From the NCBI GenBank assembly GCA_025655595.1, contig JAHXIO010000006.1:186001-250000 (forward strand): a stretch of 64,000 nucleotides of DNA. Reading direction: 5' to 3'. Shown here piece by piece: positions 8,163-15,278 of this stretch. Both the position numbers and the translations under genes were made by a program. The notes under the pieces were generated by a model. That model did not search any database and had not been told where the DNA came from. It saw nothing but the letters and a program-made list of their open reading frames with translations. Each line of letters starts with the position of its first letter. Positions within the stretch are counted from its first letter, which is position 1. Source of the stretch: Candidatus Thiodiazotropha sp. (ex Monitilora ramsayi) (GTDB taxonomy: Bacteria; Pseudomonadota; Gammaproteobacteria; Chromatiales; Chromatiaceae).

Positions 8163-9407
8163 TTGGCATCTGTAAAAGCCCACTGTTCATTTTGCGGTCA
8201 GGAGCAAGGTCCTGACTTTCCACTGATCGCAGGTGAAAAGGGGCACATCTGTGAAGAGTGTGTGCGCCTTGCCTCCCAGGTTGTGGGCAGTTGGGGACGC
8301 AAGCGTGCCGCTGCCAAGCCGTTGCAGAACCTATTGAAGCCCGCCGAACTGAAAGCGGAGCTCGACCGCTATATCGTCGGCCAGGACCTGGCCAAGGAGA
8401 CGCTGGCCGTTGCAGTCTATAACCATTTCAAGCGCCTCAGCATGGAGAGCGAGAATCCCAAGATGAAGGTGAGTGAGCAGGATGTTGAGATCGAAAAGTC
8501 CAACATTTTGTTGCTCGGCCCCTCGGGCACGGGCAAGACGCTACTGGCCAGTACACTGGCACGGGTGGTTGGGGTGCCTATCGTGATCGCCGATGCCACT
8601 ACTCTGACCCAGGCGGGTTATGTTGGCGATGATGTAGAGAGTATCTTGGCCAGGCTGATGGACAGTGCCGAAGGCAACAGAGAGTTGGCTGAGTGGGGTA
8701 TCGTCTATATCGACGAGATAGACAAACTGGCCCGTGCCGGGGAGAGTTCCCATGGTACCCGTGATGTATCAGGTGAAGGGGTGCAGCAGGCCCTGCTTAA
8801 ACTGGTTGAAGGCTCCAAGATTAAGCTGAGTGCGAAGGGCCGTAGGGAGCAGGGTGAAGAACAGCAGATCGATACCCGTAATATCCTGTTTATTGTGGGC
8901 GGTGCGTTCGCCGGTCTGGAGAAGCTGCTGGAGAAGCGTCTGGACGCCGGAAGCAAGGGTATCGGGTTTCATGTTGATTTCGCCGATCCGGGGAAGGCCT
9001 ATGACCAACTGCGTCTTTTCGAAGAGGTGCAACCCGATGATCTGCGCCACTTCGGCCTGATCCCCGAATTTATCGGTCGCTTTCCCGTCATCACGGCCCT
9101 GCACGACCTGGATGAGTCTGCTCTGGTCAAGATATTGGTCGAGCCTCGCAATGCACTGGTCAAGCAGTATCAGCGCTTGTTTGAGTTCGAAGGCGTGAAA
9201 CTGGCGTTTACGGCGGAGGCGTTGAACGCCATTGCCCGGCAGGCGATTGAGCGGGGAACGGGCGCCCGTGGATTGCGTGGTGTTTTGGAGGGGTTGCTGC
9301 GCAAAGTGATGTACGAAATGCCCTCCATCGATGGGGCGAGTTGCTGCCTGGTCGATGAAGAGGCGGTAAATGGCGATACTCCTGTATGTGTTACAAGTGG
9401 AAATTAA
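8163..9407 (+). CDS. clpX: nif-associated ClpX-type AAA+ unfoldase
   Basis: A 414-residue ClpX paralogue. It has the zinc-binding domain (C8, C11, C30, C33), Walker A GPSGTGKT (119-126), the pore loop GYVG (152-155), Walker B VYIDEID and the GTGARGLR sensor-2 region. The IGF tripeptide that docks on ClpP is kept (267-269). The canonical RKH substrate loop is replaced by GRREQGEE near residues 226-233, so substrate choice probably differs from housekeeping ClpX. Nif ClpX paralogues are linked to turnover of nitrogenase cofactor proteins in Azotobacter. The start is TTG behind an AGGAGG site. It lies 22 bases after nifM and is followed by a terminator. Confidence 0.93.
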   Translation: MASVKAHCSFCGQEQGPDFPLIAGEKGHICEECVRLASQVVGSWGRKRAAAKPLQNLLKPAELKAELDRYIVGQDLAKETLAVAVYNHFKRLSMESENPKMKVSEQDVEIEKSNILLLGPSGTGKTLLASTLARVVGVPIVIADATTLTQAGYVGDDVESILARLMDSAEGNRELAEWGIVYIDEIDKLARAGESSHGTRDVSGEGVQQALLKLVEGSKIKLSAKGRREQGEEQQIDTRNILFIVGGAFAGLEKLLEKRLDAGSKGIGFHVDFADPGKAYDQLRLFEEVQPDDLRHFGLIPEFIGRFPVITALHDLDESALVKILVEPRNALVKQYQRLFEFEGVKLAFTAEALNAIARQAIERGTGARGLRGVLEGLLRKVMYEMPSIDGASCCLVDEEAVNGDTPVCVTSGN

Positions 9408-9492
9408 GAACATAGATTTGGCCATTGGCAGAGCACACTTCGCTCGATATACAGTCGTGCATAGTTGCGTGTAGTCACGCAGCTAAGGTAAT

Positions 9493-9589
9493 GGGCGTCT
9501 CAGTAACTCAATTAAGAATATGAGGATATGATTCTTCGTTCAGACTCCTTGTCCATTGGTCGAAAGTTCAAATCCTAAATGACCCACCA
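9493..9589 (+). pseudogene. decayed tRNA-Lys-like sequence (possible attachment site)
   Basis: The last 35 bases (9555-9589, ending in GACCCACCA) differ at only six positions from the E. coli tRNA-Lys 3' end as I remember it, including the variable loop TTGGTC and the encoded CCA. An anticodon-arm-like GACT..T..TC and a D-arm-like TAACTCAATT lie upstream, with a GGG start at 9493. T-stem pairing is broken (GAAAG against CCTAA), and the whole is about 20 bases too long, so it is not a working tRNA. It marks the right border of the nif genes. Confidence applies to the 3' part. Confidence 0.45.
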
Positions 9590-9594
9590 GAGAC

Positions 9595-9633
9595 AGGATT
9601 AGCGGAGAGAGTTTTCTGCTAATCCTTTTTTTT
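9595..9633 (+). terminator. intrinsic terminator after clpX
   Basis: AGGATTAGC pairs with GCTAATCCT around a 14-base loop and is followed by eight T residues. It is placed to end the nifV-clpX operon and overlaps the last codons of the converging minus-strand gene. Confidence 0.88.
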
Positions 9634-10146
9634 CGACTGATCCATGAACTGATCCCAGAAGCGGGCCCAAAAGCCTTTCTGCTGTTCAAGCCGCTCAAGC
9701 CGTGTGTCAATGGAGTGCAGGGTGGCCGAGAGTTCGTCTTCGGTTATACCGATTCCCTCCTTCTGTTGTGGCTGAACGGATTGCATTATCAATCGTTCCA
9801 GCCATTCACTGACCTTGATGTCTTCCTGTGTGGCAGCGTTCATTGCGATGGCTTTAGCCTCTGCGGAGATACCTCGCAGCGTCCATTGATTTGCGTTACG
9901 GGCACGGCTTTTGTCTGTCGTGGGTTTACGAGGTTTTTTCGGCGTCGGCAGGCTTTTATCCCTTGCTTTCTTTGAAGGGGGCTTGGTGGAGTTTCGCCTC
10001 AACGCAGTTGGCACGTCGACATCTTTCTTCAGCTTTATCGGCTTTTGCGGCAGGGAGGAGTAATCCTTCTTAGGTGACTTTGGAGGATTCTTGGCGGGGG
10101 GCACGGATGTGTTTGCCGTTTTTTCACCATCGGGTTTGTTGGGCAT
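9619..10146 (-). CDS. Lys/Pro-rich protein with PodJ-like helical motif
   Basis: A 175-residue protein of unknown function. Residues 1-85 are Lys-, Pro- and Ser-rich and predicted disordered. Residues 88-125 (WTLRGISAEAKAIA then SEWLERLIMQSV) resemble the short helix-turn-helix or ribbon-helix-helix-like motif W-x-RGI-x-EA(R/K)-x-A...WLxxxI, seen in PodJ-type localisation factors and some DNA-binding proteins. Residues 140-160 look like a short coiled coil, followed by an aromatic FWARFWDQF stretch. There is no signal peptide or membrane segment. Codon use appears ordinary. The stop lies within the terminator of clpX. Confidence 0.65.
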   Translation of the reverse strand: MPNKPDGEKTANTSVPPAKNPPKSPKKDYSSLPQKPIKLKKDVDVPTALRRNSTKPPSKKARDKSLPTPKKPRKPTTDKSRARNANQWTLRGISAEAKAIAMNAATQEDIKVSEWLERLIMQSVQPQQKEGIGITEDELSATLHSIDTRLERLEQQKGFWARFWDQFMDQSKKKD

Positions 10147-10352
10147 ATAGCAATCGTGTCTGTCAGTTTCCGAATCGCAACTAAAAAATCAATGTCGGTG
10201 CAGGCAAGTGTAGCGTACTTATTGCGCATTACGCAGCATCGAGATTATTACGGCGTGAGAAACGCTGAGCGGGATTGCTCAGGCAACTGACTGTAGCCCC
10301 GGTGTGAATGGGGTAACCCGAAATTAGGATCTATCTATCTTGATTCTAGGTA

Positions 10353-10451
10353 TCAGGCGATAAGACTGATAACCACGGATACAAACCAGATAGTCGCAAA
10401 TGCCAGCAACAGGGTATCTACTGAGCATTGGTTCTGTTTTAGGTCTTTCAT
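10353..10451 (-). CDS. possible 32-residue single-span membrane protein
   Basis: ATG to TGA encodes 32 residues: a polar head (MKDLKQNQCS) and then one hydrophobic helix of about 20 residues rich in Leu, Ala, Val and Ile with a central Trp. A GAGGT ribosome site sits at proper distance from the ATG. It lies alone in a 580-base gap. The shape is that of small membrane regulators, but no family is recognised and short ORFs can occur by chance. Confidence 0.42.
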   Translation of the reverse strand: MKDLKQNQCSVDTLLLAFATIWFVSVVISLIA

Positions 10452-10729
10452 GGCGGTACCTCACTACGACTTCAGGTAGTCTGCCAAAGCCCATTGGCTT
10501 GATGTGCCGTCCGTCGATGGGCTGTGAATCGATCGGTCGGGTTTAACTGTGTGTTCGGCTCATGCATTCAATAACTTGAGCCTAAGTATGCTGATTAATG
10601 CAGAGGAGGCATTGAAAAAAATCAATCCGGGGTTCGTGCGAGATGAATTAAATTCATATTTGTGTGATTATCCAAAATGAACCGATAGCTCAATAGGCAG
10701 TCTCTTAGAAAAAAGGGGAGGTTCGTCTG
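10452..10729. other. intergenic region upstream of egtB
   Basis: No clear gene or RNA. A 30-codon ORF (ATG at 10588, stop at 10680) has no ribosome site. The stretch at 10684-10699 (GATAGCTCAATAGGCA) resembles a tRNA D-arm, but no other tRNA parts follow. The last 15 bases hold the GGGGAGG ribosome site of egtB. Bases 10147-10352 also hold nothing I recognise. Confidence 0.5.
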
Positions 10730-12013
10730 ATGTCGACACTACCATCGACGGAAACGCTGGATACATCAGAAACATACGATGAGCGACTGCTTAGCCGGTA
10801 CGAGGCGGTCCGGGCCCTCAGTGAACTGATATGTGAGCCTTTGGCGATAGACGATTATCAGTTGCAGTCGATCGTCGAAACCAGTCCTCCAAAATGGCAT
10901 CTGGCTCACGTCAGTTGGTTCTTCGAGACATTTGTCCTTTCCCATTTTCGAAAGGACTACCGTCCCTATCATCCTGATTTCAATTATATTTTTAACAGCT
11001 ATTACTACACGGTCGGGAATATGCACCCGAGGCCGAAACGGGGGATGTTGTCCCGGCCCACCGTTGAGGAGATCTACAACTACCGCCGTCACGTGGATGA
11101 ACAGATGCGGACGTTGATGGCCTGGGTGGATAGCGCACAATGGGAGGATCTAGCGTTTCGTGTGACCCTGGGCCTCAATCATGAACAGCAGCATCAGGAG
11201 TTGTTGCTGATGGATATCAAACATAATCTCTCGGTAAATCCCCTGTTGCCTGCCTATCGCCCCGATCTTACGGATGTTTCAGCTTCGGCTGCGGATATAA
11301 GCTGGGTGGAGCGGTCTGGCGGTCTTTGTGATTTGGGGCATTCCGCAGAGGGATTCAGTTTCGATAATGAGACGCCCAGGCATCAGGCATTGATTCGAGA
11401 CCACCGCCTAGCCAACCGTTTGGTGACCAACGGCGAATACCTGGCTTTTATCGAAGATGGCGGTTACCGGACACCGGCACTATGGATGGCGGACGGTTGG
11501 GCAATGATTACTCAACAAGGTTGGCAACATCCGCTCTACTGGTTGCCGCGTGAGGATGGCTGGCGGGAGTATACACTGGGAGGGGTACGTGAGCTGAACC
11601 CGGATCAACCTGTCTGTCATATGAGTTTCTATGAGGCTGACGCCTATGCACGATGGGCCGGCAAACGTCTGCCCGAAGAAGCGGAGCTGGAACTGATGCT
11701 GACAGAACATCGGGCGGATGAAGGGAACTTCTTTGAGACCGGTTATCTGCATCCTGCCGTAGCTTCATCCGAAGGGCAATGGTATGGGGATCTCTGGAAT
11801 TGGACTGCATCAAGCTACAGCGCCTACCCTGGCTTCAAGCCGCTTAAGGGGGCCATGGGGGAGTACAATGGCAAATTCATGTCCAATCAAATGGTTCTGA
11901 AGGGTGGTTGCTGCGTCACGCCATCGGACCACATTCGTGCCAGTTATCGTAACTTTTTCTATCCGCATGATCGCTGGGCTTTTGCCGGTATCCGGTTGGC
12001 AGAGGATCTCTGA
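10730..12013 (+). CDS. egtB: ergothioneine biosynthesis protein EgtB (hercynine sulfoxide synthase)
   Basis: A 427-residue non-haem iron enzyme that joins hercynine to a thiol donor (cysteine or gamma-glutamylcysteine) with O2 to form the sulfoxide precursor of ergothioneine. The DinB-like N-terminal domain holds the probable iron-ligand triad H60 (in PKWHLAHVSWFFE) and H151/H155 (in NHEQQHQELL). The C-terminal FGE-sulfatase-like domain ends in GGCCVTPSDHIRASYRNFF. A GGGGAGG site precedes the ATG. Its stop overlaps the egtD start, so the two form an operon. Neither egtA, egtC nor a dedicated C-S lyase lies nearby. Confidence 0.93.
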   Translation: MSTLPSTETLDTSETYDERLLSRYEAVRALSELICEPLAIDDYQLQSIVETSPPKWHLAHVSWFFETFVLSHFRKDYRPYHPDFNYIFNSYYYTVGNMHPRPKRGMLSRPTVEEIYNYRRHVDEQMRTLMAWVDSAQWEDLAFRVTLGLNHEQQHQELLLMDIKHNLSVNPLLPAYRPDLTDVSASAADISWVERSGGLCDLGHSAEGFSFDNETPRHQALIRDHRLANRLVTNGEYLAFIEDGGYRTPALWMADGWAMITQQGWQHPLYWLPREDGWREYTLGGVRELNPDQPVCHMSFYEADAYARWAGKRLPEEAELELMLTEHRADEGNFFETGYLHPAVASSEGQWYGDLWNWTASSYSAYPGFKPLKGAMGEYNGKFMSNQMVLKGGCCVTPSDHIRASYRNFFYPHDRWAFAGIRLAEDL

Positions 12014-12975
12014 TGGCTGTCAGCTTGACATTCCATGACTTCAAACCCGAGGGTTTAAGCCTGCAAGATGCGGTAATCAGCGGGTTTTCGAAGGCGCGGA
12101 AATCGATCCAGCCAAAGTTCTTCTACGATGAACGTGGGTCCCGGTTGTTCGATGTTATCTGCCGCCAGCCGGAGTACTACCTGCCCGATGTGGAACGGGA
12201 GCTGCTTGTCGGTATAGCCGACGAGATAGCGGGCCTGGCTGGCCGTGAACGCGTTGTCATCGAGCCGGGGGCGGGGAGTGCGGCAAAGGTCAGATTGCTT
12301 CTTGAGGCTTTATCCCCCTCGGCCTATGTCCCCATGGATATCTCTTTCGACTATCTCAAAGCTTCAGCCCAGGCCCTTGTGGATGAGTTTCCGTGGTTGC
12401 CGGTGCATGCGGTCTGTGTCGACTATACCCATTCCCTACCTCTACCGAATACATTGCCACCAAACCGCCGGCTTCTGTTTTTTCCGGGATCCAGTCTGGG
12501 CAACTTCGAACCCGCAGAGGCCTTGGGTTTTCTGAGAATGATGAGGTATGCACTCGGTGATCACGGAATGCTGTTGATCGGCGTTGATACCAAGAAGTCG
12601 CCTGAGATTCTCGATGCGGCATACAACGACGCGGCTGGGATTACTGCAGAATTCAATCTAAATCTCCTCCATCGAATGCGTCGCGAGCTGGATGCTGACC
12701 TGGATCCTGAGGCTTTCATACATCACGCCTACTACAATCAGGATGCCGGACGTATTGAGATGCACTTGGTGAGCAGACAACCGCAACAGGTCAGAGTCAA
12801 CGGTCATCGTTTCCAGTTCGAACAAGGGGAGACGCTGCATACGGAAAGTTCCTATAAATATTCTCCGGATGAATTTCTTGCGCTGGCCGGTCAGGCGGGT
12901 TTCAGTGCGAGGCGTCACTGGATGGACAGGGAGGGGCTTTTCGCAATCTATCTGTTTGGTGTGGCAACAAACTAA
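12013..12975 (+). CDS. egtD: L-histidine N-alpha-methyltransferase EgtD
   Basis: A 320-residue SAM-dependent methyltransferase that trimethylates histidine to hercynine, the substrate of EgtB. Family marks are FFYDERGSRLFDVIC.QPEYY near the N-terminus, the SAM-binding VIEPGAGSAAKVRLLL, and FFPGSSLGNFEP. The ATG overlaps the egtB stop (TGATG). Gene order egtB-egtD as an isolated pair is common in proteobacteria. The rnpB promoter begins just after the stop codon. Confidence 0.94.
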   Translation: MAVSLTFHDFKPEGLSLQDAVISGFSKARKSIQPKFFYDERGSRLFDVICRQPEYYLPDVERELLVGIADEIAGLAGRERVVIEPGAGSAAKVRLLLEALSPSAYVPMDISFDYLKASAQALVDEFPWLPVHAVCVDYTHSLPLPNTLPPNRRLLFFPGSSLGNFEPAEALGFLRMMRYALGDHGMLLIGVDTKKSPEILDAAYNDAAGITAEFNLNLLHRMRRELDADLDPEAFIHHAYYNQDAGRIEMHLVSRQPQQVRVNGHRFQFEQGETLHTESSYKYSPDEFLALAGQAGFSARRHWMDREGLFAIYLFGVATN

Positions 12976-12981
12976 TGCGAC

Positions 12982-13010
12982 TTGCAGGCGATTGTGATTC
13001 GGCCTAAAGT
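12982..13010 (+). promoter_or_regulatory. sigma-70-type promoter of rnpB
   Basis: TTGCAG-N17-TAAAGT ends seven bases before the inferred 5' end of RNase P RNA, the expected -10 to +1 distance. It starts right after the egtD stop. Confidence 0.6.
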
Positions 13011-13017
13011 CTGTGGC

Positions 13018-13364
13018 GGGAGTCGGCCAGACAGTCGCCGTCATTCTTTAGAATGGCAGAGGAAAGTCCGGGCTCCGCAGGGCAGGGTGCCAGGTAACGC
13101 CTGGGGGGCGCAAGCCTACGGAAAGTGCCACAGAAAAGATACCGCCAACGGCCTCGGCCAAGGTAAGGGTGAAATGGTGCGGTAAGAGCGCACCGCGCTT
13201 CTGGCAACAGAAGTGGCAGGGTAAACCCCACCCGGAGCAAGACCAAATAGGGGAACCATGTGCGGCCCGCACAGTTCCCGGGTAGGTTGCTTGAGGTGTG
13301 TGGCGACACACATCCCAGATGAATGACTGTCCACGACAGAACCCGGCTTACCGGCCGGCTCCCA
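13018..13364 (+). ncRNA. rnpB: RNase P RNA (type A, M1 RNA)
   Basis: The catalytic RNA of RNase P, which matures tRNA 5' ends. The conserved 5' P4 strand AGAGGAAAGTCCGGGCTCC lies near 13062, and the partner ACAGAACCCGGCTTA near 13337. The 5' GGGAGTCGGCC pairs with the 3' GGCCGGCTCCC to form P1, which fixes both ends. A T5 run follows immediately and acts with P1 as terminator. Size and motifs are those of bacterial type A. Several open frames through this stretch on both strands are incidental. Confidence 0.97.
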
Positions 13365-13535
13365 CTTTTTCTCCACAATCCTCCACTCATCCGTCGTCCA
13401 CCGCTCAAAACTTAATAATCTACTTTAGGTTGTTATGTCATATTGCTGTATTTACAGTGGATGTGGTGTCGTTTTTTCTGATCCAGGAAACGCTCGTAAC
13501 CCACTGAGCGCTAAAGCATTTTTGTGACCTGTTCC

Positions 13536-13565
13536 TTGACAAGAGGTGAATATGGGACCTAATAT
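13536..13565 (+). promoter_or_regulatory. sigma-70 promoter of the dcw cluster (Pmra-like)
   Basis: A consensus TTGACA at 13536 and TAATAT at 13560, separated by 18 bases, give a strong predicted promoter about 50 bases before the mraZ start. It is the only strong promoter-like element seen ahead of the 18-kb cell-wall cluster. The -10 box overlaps the first MraZ-type box. Confidence 0.75.
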
Positions 13566-13599
13566 GGTGGGAAGTGGAAGAATGTGGAGAAATATGGAA
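13553..13599 (+). promoter_or_regulatory. MraZ operator: 10-bp-spaced TGG boxes
   Basis: TGGxx boxes start at 13565, 13575, 13585 and 13595, exactly ten bases apart. Additional TGGGA boxes start at 13553 and 13568. MraZ proteins bind direct TGGGN repeats with 5-base spacers (10-bp period) at their own promoter. The array covers the -10 element and transcription start, so it should permit autorepression of the dcw cluster. Confidence 0.7.
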
Positions 13600-13622
13600 A
13601 GGGGTCCGTCCAGGGGGTTGGT

Positions 13623-14078
13623 TTGTTTCGAGGGGTTTCATCACTCAATTTGGATACGAAAGGGCGTTTCGCCATTCCGACTCGCTATCGCGATCGGCTG
13701 GTGGAGTCCTGTGCCTCCGAATTGGTGATCACCGTCGATAAAGACCGCTGTCTGCTGATCTATCCCAAACCTATCTGGCTTGAAATCGAAGAGAAACTCA
13801 AGGCGCTGCCATCGTTCGACGAGTCGGCGCGCAATCTGCAGCGTCTCTACATCGGTAACGCCCACGATATCGATATGGATGGCCAGGGCCGTATTTTACT
13901 CCCGCAGGAGCTTCGCAAGTTCGCCAAACTCGACAAAAAAGTTGCGTTGGTGGGACAGATAAACAAATTCGAACTCTGGGATGAGGAGATCTGGAATGCA
14001 AGACAGGATGCCTGGTTGCAGAAGATCGATTTGAACGACCTCGATCTACCGGCCGATTTCAAGTCGATCTCGATCTGA
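13623..14078 (+). CDS. mraZ: MraZ transcriptional regulator
   Basis: A 151-residue AbrB-like DNA-binding protein that autoregulates the dcw operon. It has two SpoVT/AbrB-type repeats: [23 protein letters not shown] near the N-terminus (quoted by its start) and [17 protein letters not shown] in the second half. I choose the TTG giving MFRGVSSLN, the usual N-terminus of the family, with an AGGGGG site six bases upstream; an ATG at 13584 would add 13 unconserved residues and overlap the operator. The stop overlaps the rsmH start. Confidence 0.93.
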   Translation: MFRGVSSLNLDTKGRFAIPTRYRDRLVESCASELVITVDKDRCLLIYPKPIWLEIEEKLKALPSFDESARNLQRLYIGNAHDIDMDGQGRILLPQELRKFAKLDKKVALVGQINKFELWDEEIWNARQDAWLQKIDLNDLDLPADFKSISI

Positions 14079-15007
14079 TGCAATCAGAACATCTCTCTGT
14101 TTTGTTGCAGCCCTCCATCGAGGCGCTGAATATCAGACCGGCGGGTATCTATCTCGACGGTACATTCGGGCGTGGTGGGCACAGTCGTCTGATTCTGGAT
14201 ACGCTCGGGGATGAAGGTAGATTGATTGCGATCGATAGAGATCCGCAGGCGGTGGCTTACGGAGAACGAATGTTCGCGGACGATTCACGTTTCGAGATCG
14301 TGCATAGCAGTTTTGCCCAGCTTGGTGATGTGGCGAAACAGGTTGGTGTGCTGGGTCGCGTCGACGGGATTCTGCTTGATCTTGGTGTCTCCTCTCCACA
14401 GCTGGATCAATCGGAGCGGGGTTTCAGTTTCGGCAAGGATGGACCTCTGGATATGCGCATGGATACCACGCAGGGCGAGTCGGCTGCGACATGGCTCAAC
14501 AGAGCTGAAACCGGCGAGATTGCAGAGGTCTTGAAAACCTATGGAGAAGAGAGGCACGCGAAGCGCATTGCCCGTGCCATCGTGGCGGCGAGAGCGGAGG
14601 AGCCAATCGCCACGACAGGGCGTCTTGCTGAGTTGGTCTCAATAGCCAACCCCTCTTGGGAGAAGGGGAAGCATCCGGCTACAAGGAGTTTTCAGGCGAT
14701 ACGCATTCATATTAATGGCGAGCTGGATGCGATTAAAACCTGTCTCTCCCAGGTGCTCGATGTACTGGCCATGGGGGGGCGCTTGGCGGTGATCAGTTTT
14801 CACTCCCTGGAGGACCGTATCATCAAGCGTTTTATGCGTGACCAGGCGAAGGGAGATGCTTTTCCTCCCGGCGTGCCGGTTCGACAGGATCAACTTCAGC
14901 CGCGATTGAAACTGATCGGGAAAGCGGTCTCTCCAGGTTTGGGTGAGATAGAGGCCAATCCCCGTGCGCGAAGCGCGGTTCTTCGGGTGGCGGAGCGTCT
15001 GGCATGA
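14078..15007 (+). CDS. rsmH: 16S rRNA (cytosine-1402-N4)-methyltransferase RsmH
   Basis: A 309-residue SAM-dependent enzyme that modifies C1402 in the ribosomal decoding centre. [13 protein letters not shown], the SAM-binding [28 protein letters not shown] and [12 protein letters not shown] are all diagnostic. Length is normal. It overlaps mraZ by one base and ftsL by four (ATGA). It is second in the dcw cluster, as is standard. Confidence 0.96.
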   Translation: MQSEHLSVLLQPSIEALNIRPAGIYLDGTFGRGGHSRLILDTLGDEGRLIAIDRDPQAVAYGERMFADDSRFEIVHSSFAQLGDVAKQVGVLGRVDGILLDLGVSSPQLDQSERGFSFGKDGPLDMRMDTTQGESAATWLNRAETGEIAEVLKTYGEERHAKRIARAIVAARAEEPIATTGRLAELVSIANPSWEKGKHPATRSFQAIRIHINGELDAIKTCLSQVLDVLAMGGRLAVISFHSLEDRIIKRFMRDQAKGDAFPPGVPVRQDQLQPRLKLIGKAVSPGLGEIEANPRARSAVLRVAERLA

Positions 15008-15276
15008 ATCTGACGCGCCATTGGCTGGTCGGCCTGTTGCTCATTGCGGTGGTGGGATCGGCGGTTTCCGTTGTCTATAGCAAGTACTTGAGCCGTCGCC
15101 ACTTCGTAGGGCTGCAGGCGTTACAAGCGGAACGTGAGAGGTTGGGAGTTGAGTGGGGTCGGCTGCAACTGGAAGAGAGTACGCTTGCGACCCATTCAGA
15201 GATCGAGAAGCAGGCTCGTGGCAGGTTGCAGATGCATCTGCCGAATGTTGACGAAGTTGTGGTAATCAGGCGCTGA
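15004..15276 (+). CDS. ftsL: cell division protein FtsL
   Basis: A 90-residue bitopic membrane protein of the FtsQLB divisome subcomplex. One transmembrane helix (about residues 8-24, [19 protein letters not shown]) precedes a periplasmic coiled coil (residues 35-65), which in the family pairs with FtsB. The [11 protein letters not shown]-like C-terminal pattern is present. Sequence conservation is low in this family, so its place between rsmH and ftsI is the main support. Start overlaps the rsmH stop. Confidence 0.9.
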   Translation: MNLTRHWLVGLLLIAVVGSAVSVVYSKYLSRRHFVGLQALQAERERLGVEWGRLQLEESTLATHSEIEKQARGRLQMHLPNVDEVVVIRR

Positions 15277-15278
15277 AT

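Noticed and set aside
10588-10680. 30-codon ORF before egtB
   Set aside because: No ribosome site, no membrane or signal character, and length within chance expectation.
10681-10710. tRNA D-arm-like stretch (GATAGCTCAATAGGCAG) before egtB
   Set aside because: No matching anticodon or T arm follows, and the ribosome site of egtB begins almost at once. Probably chance.
13004-13408. Several open frames across 13.0-13.4 kb on both strands
   Set aside because: They overlap RNase P RNA, whose conserved core and closing helix are unmistakable.
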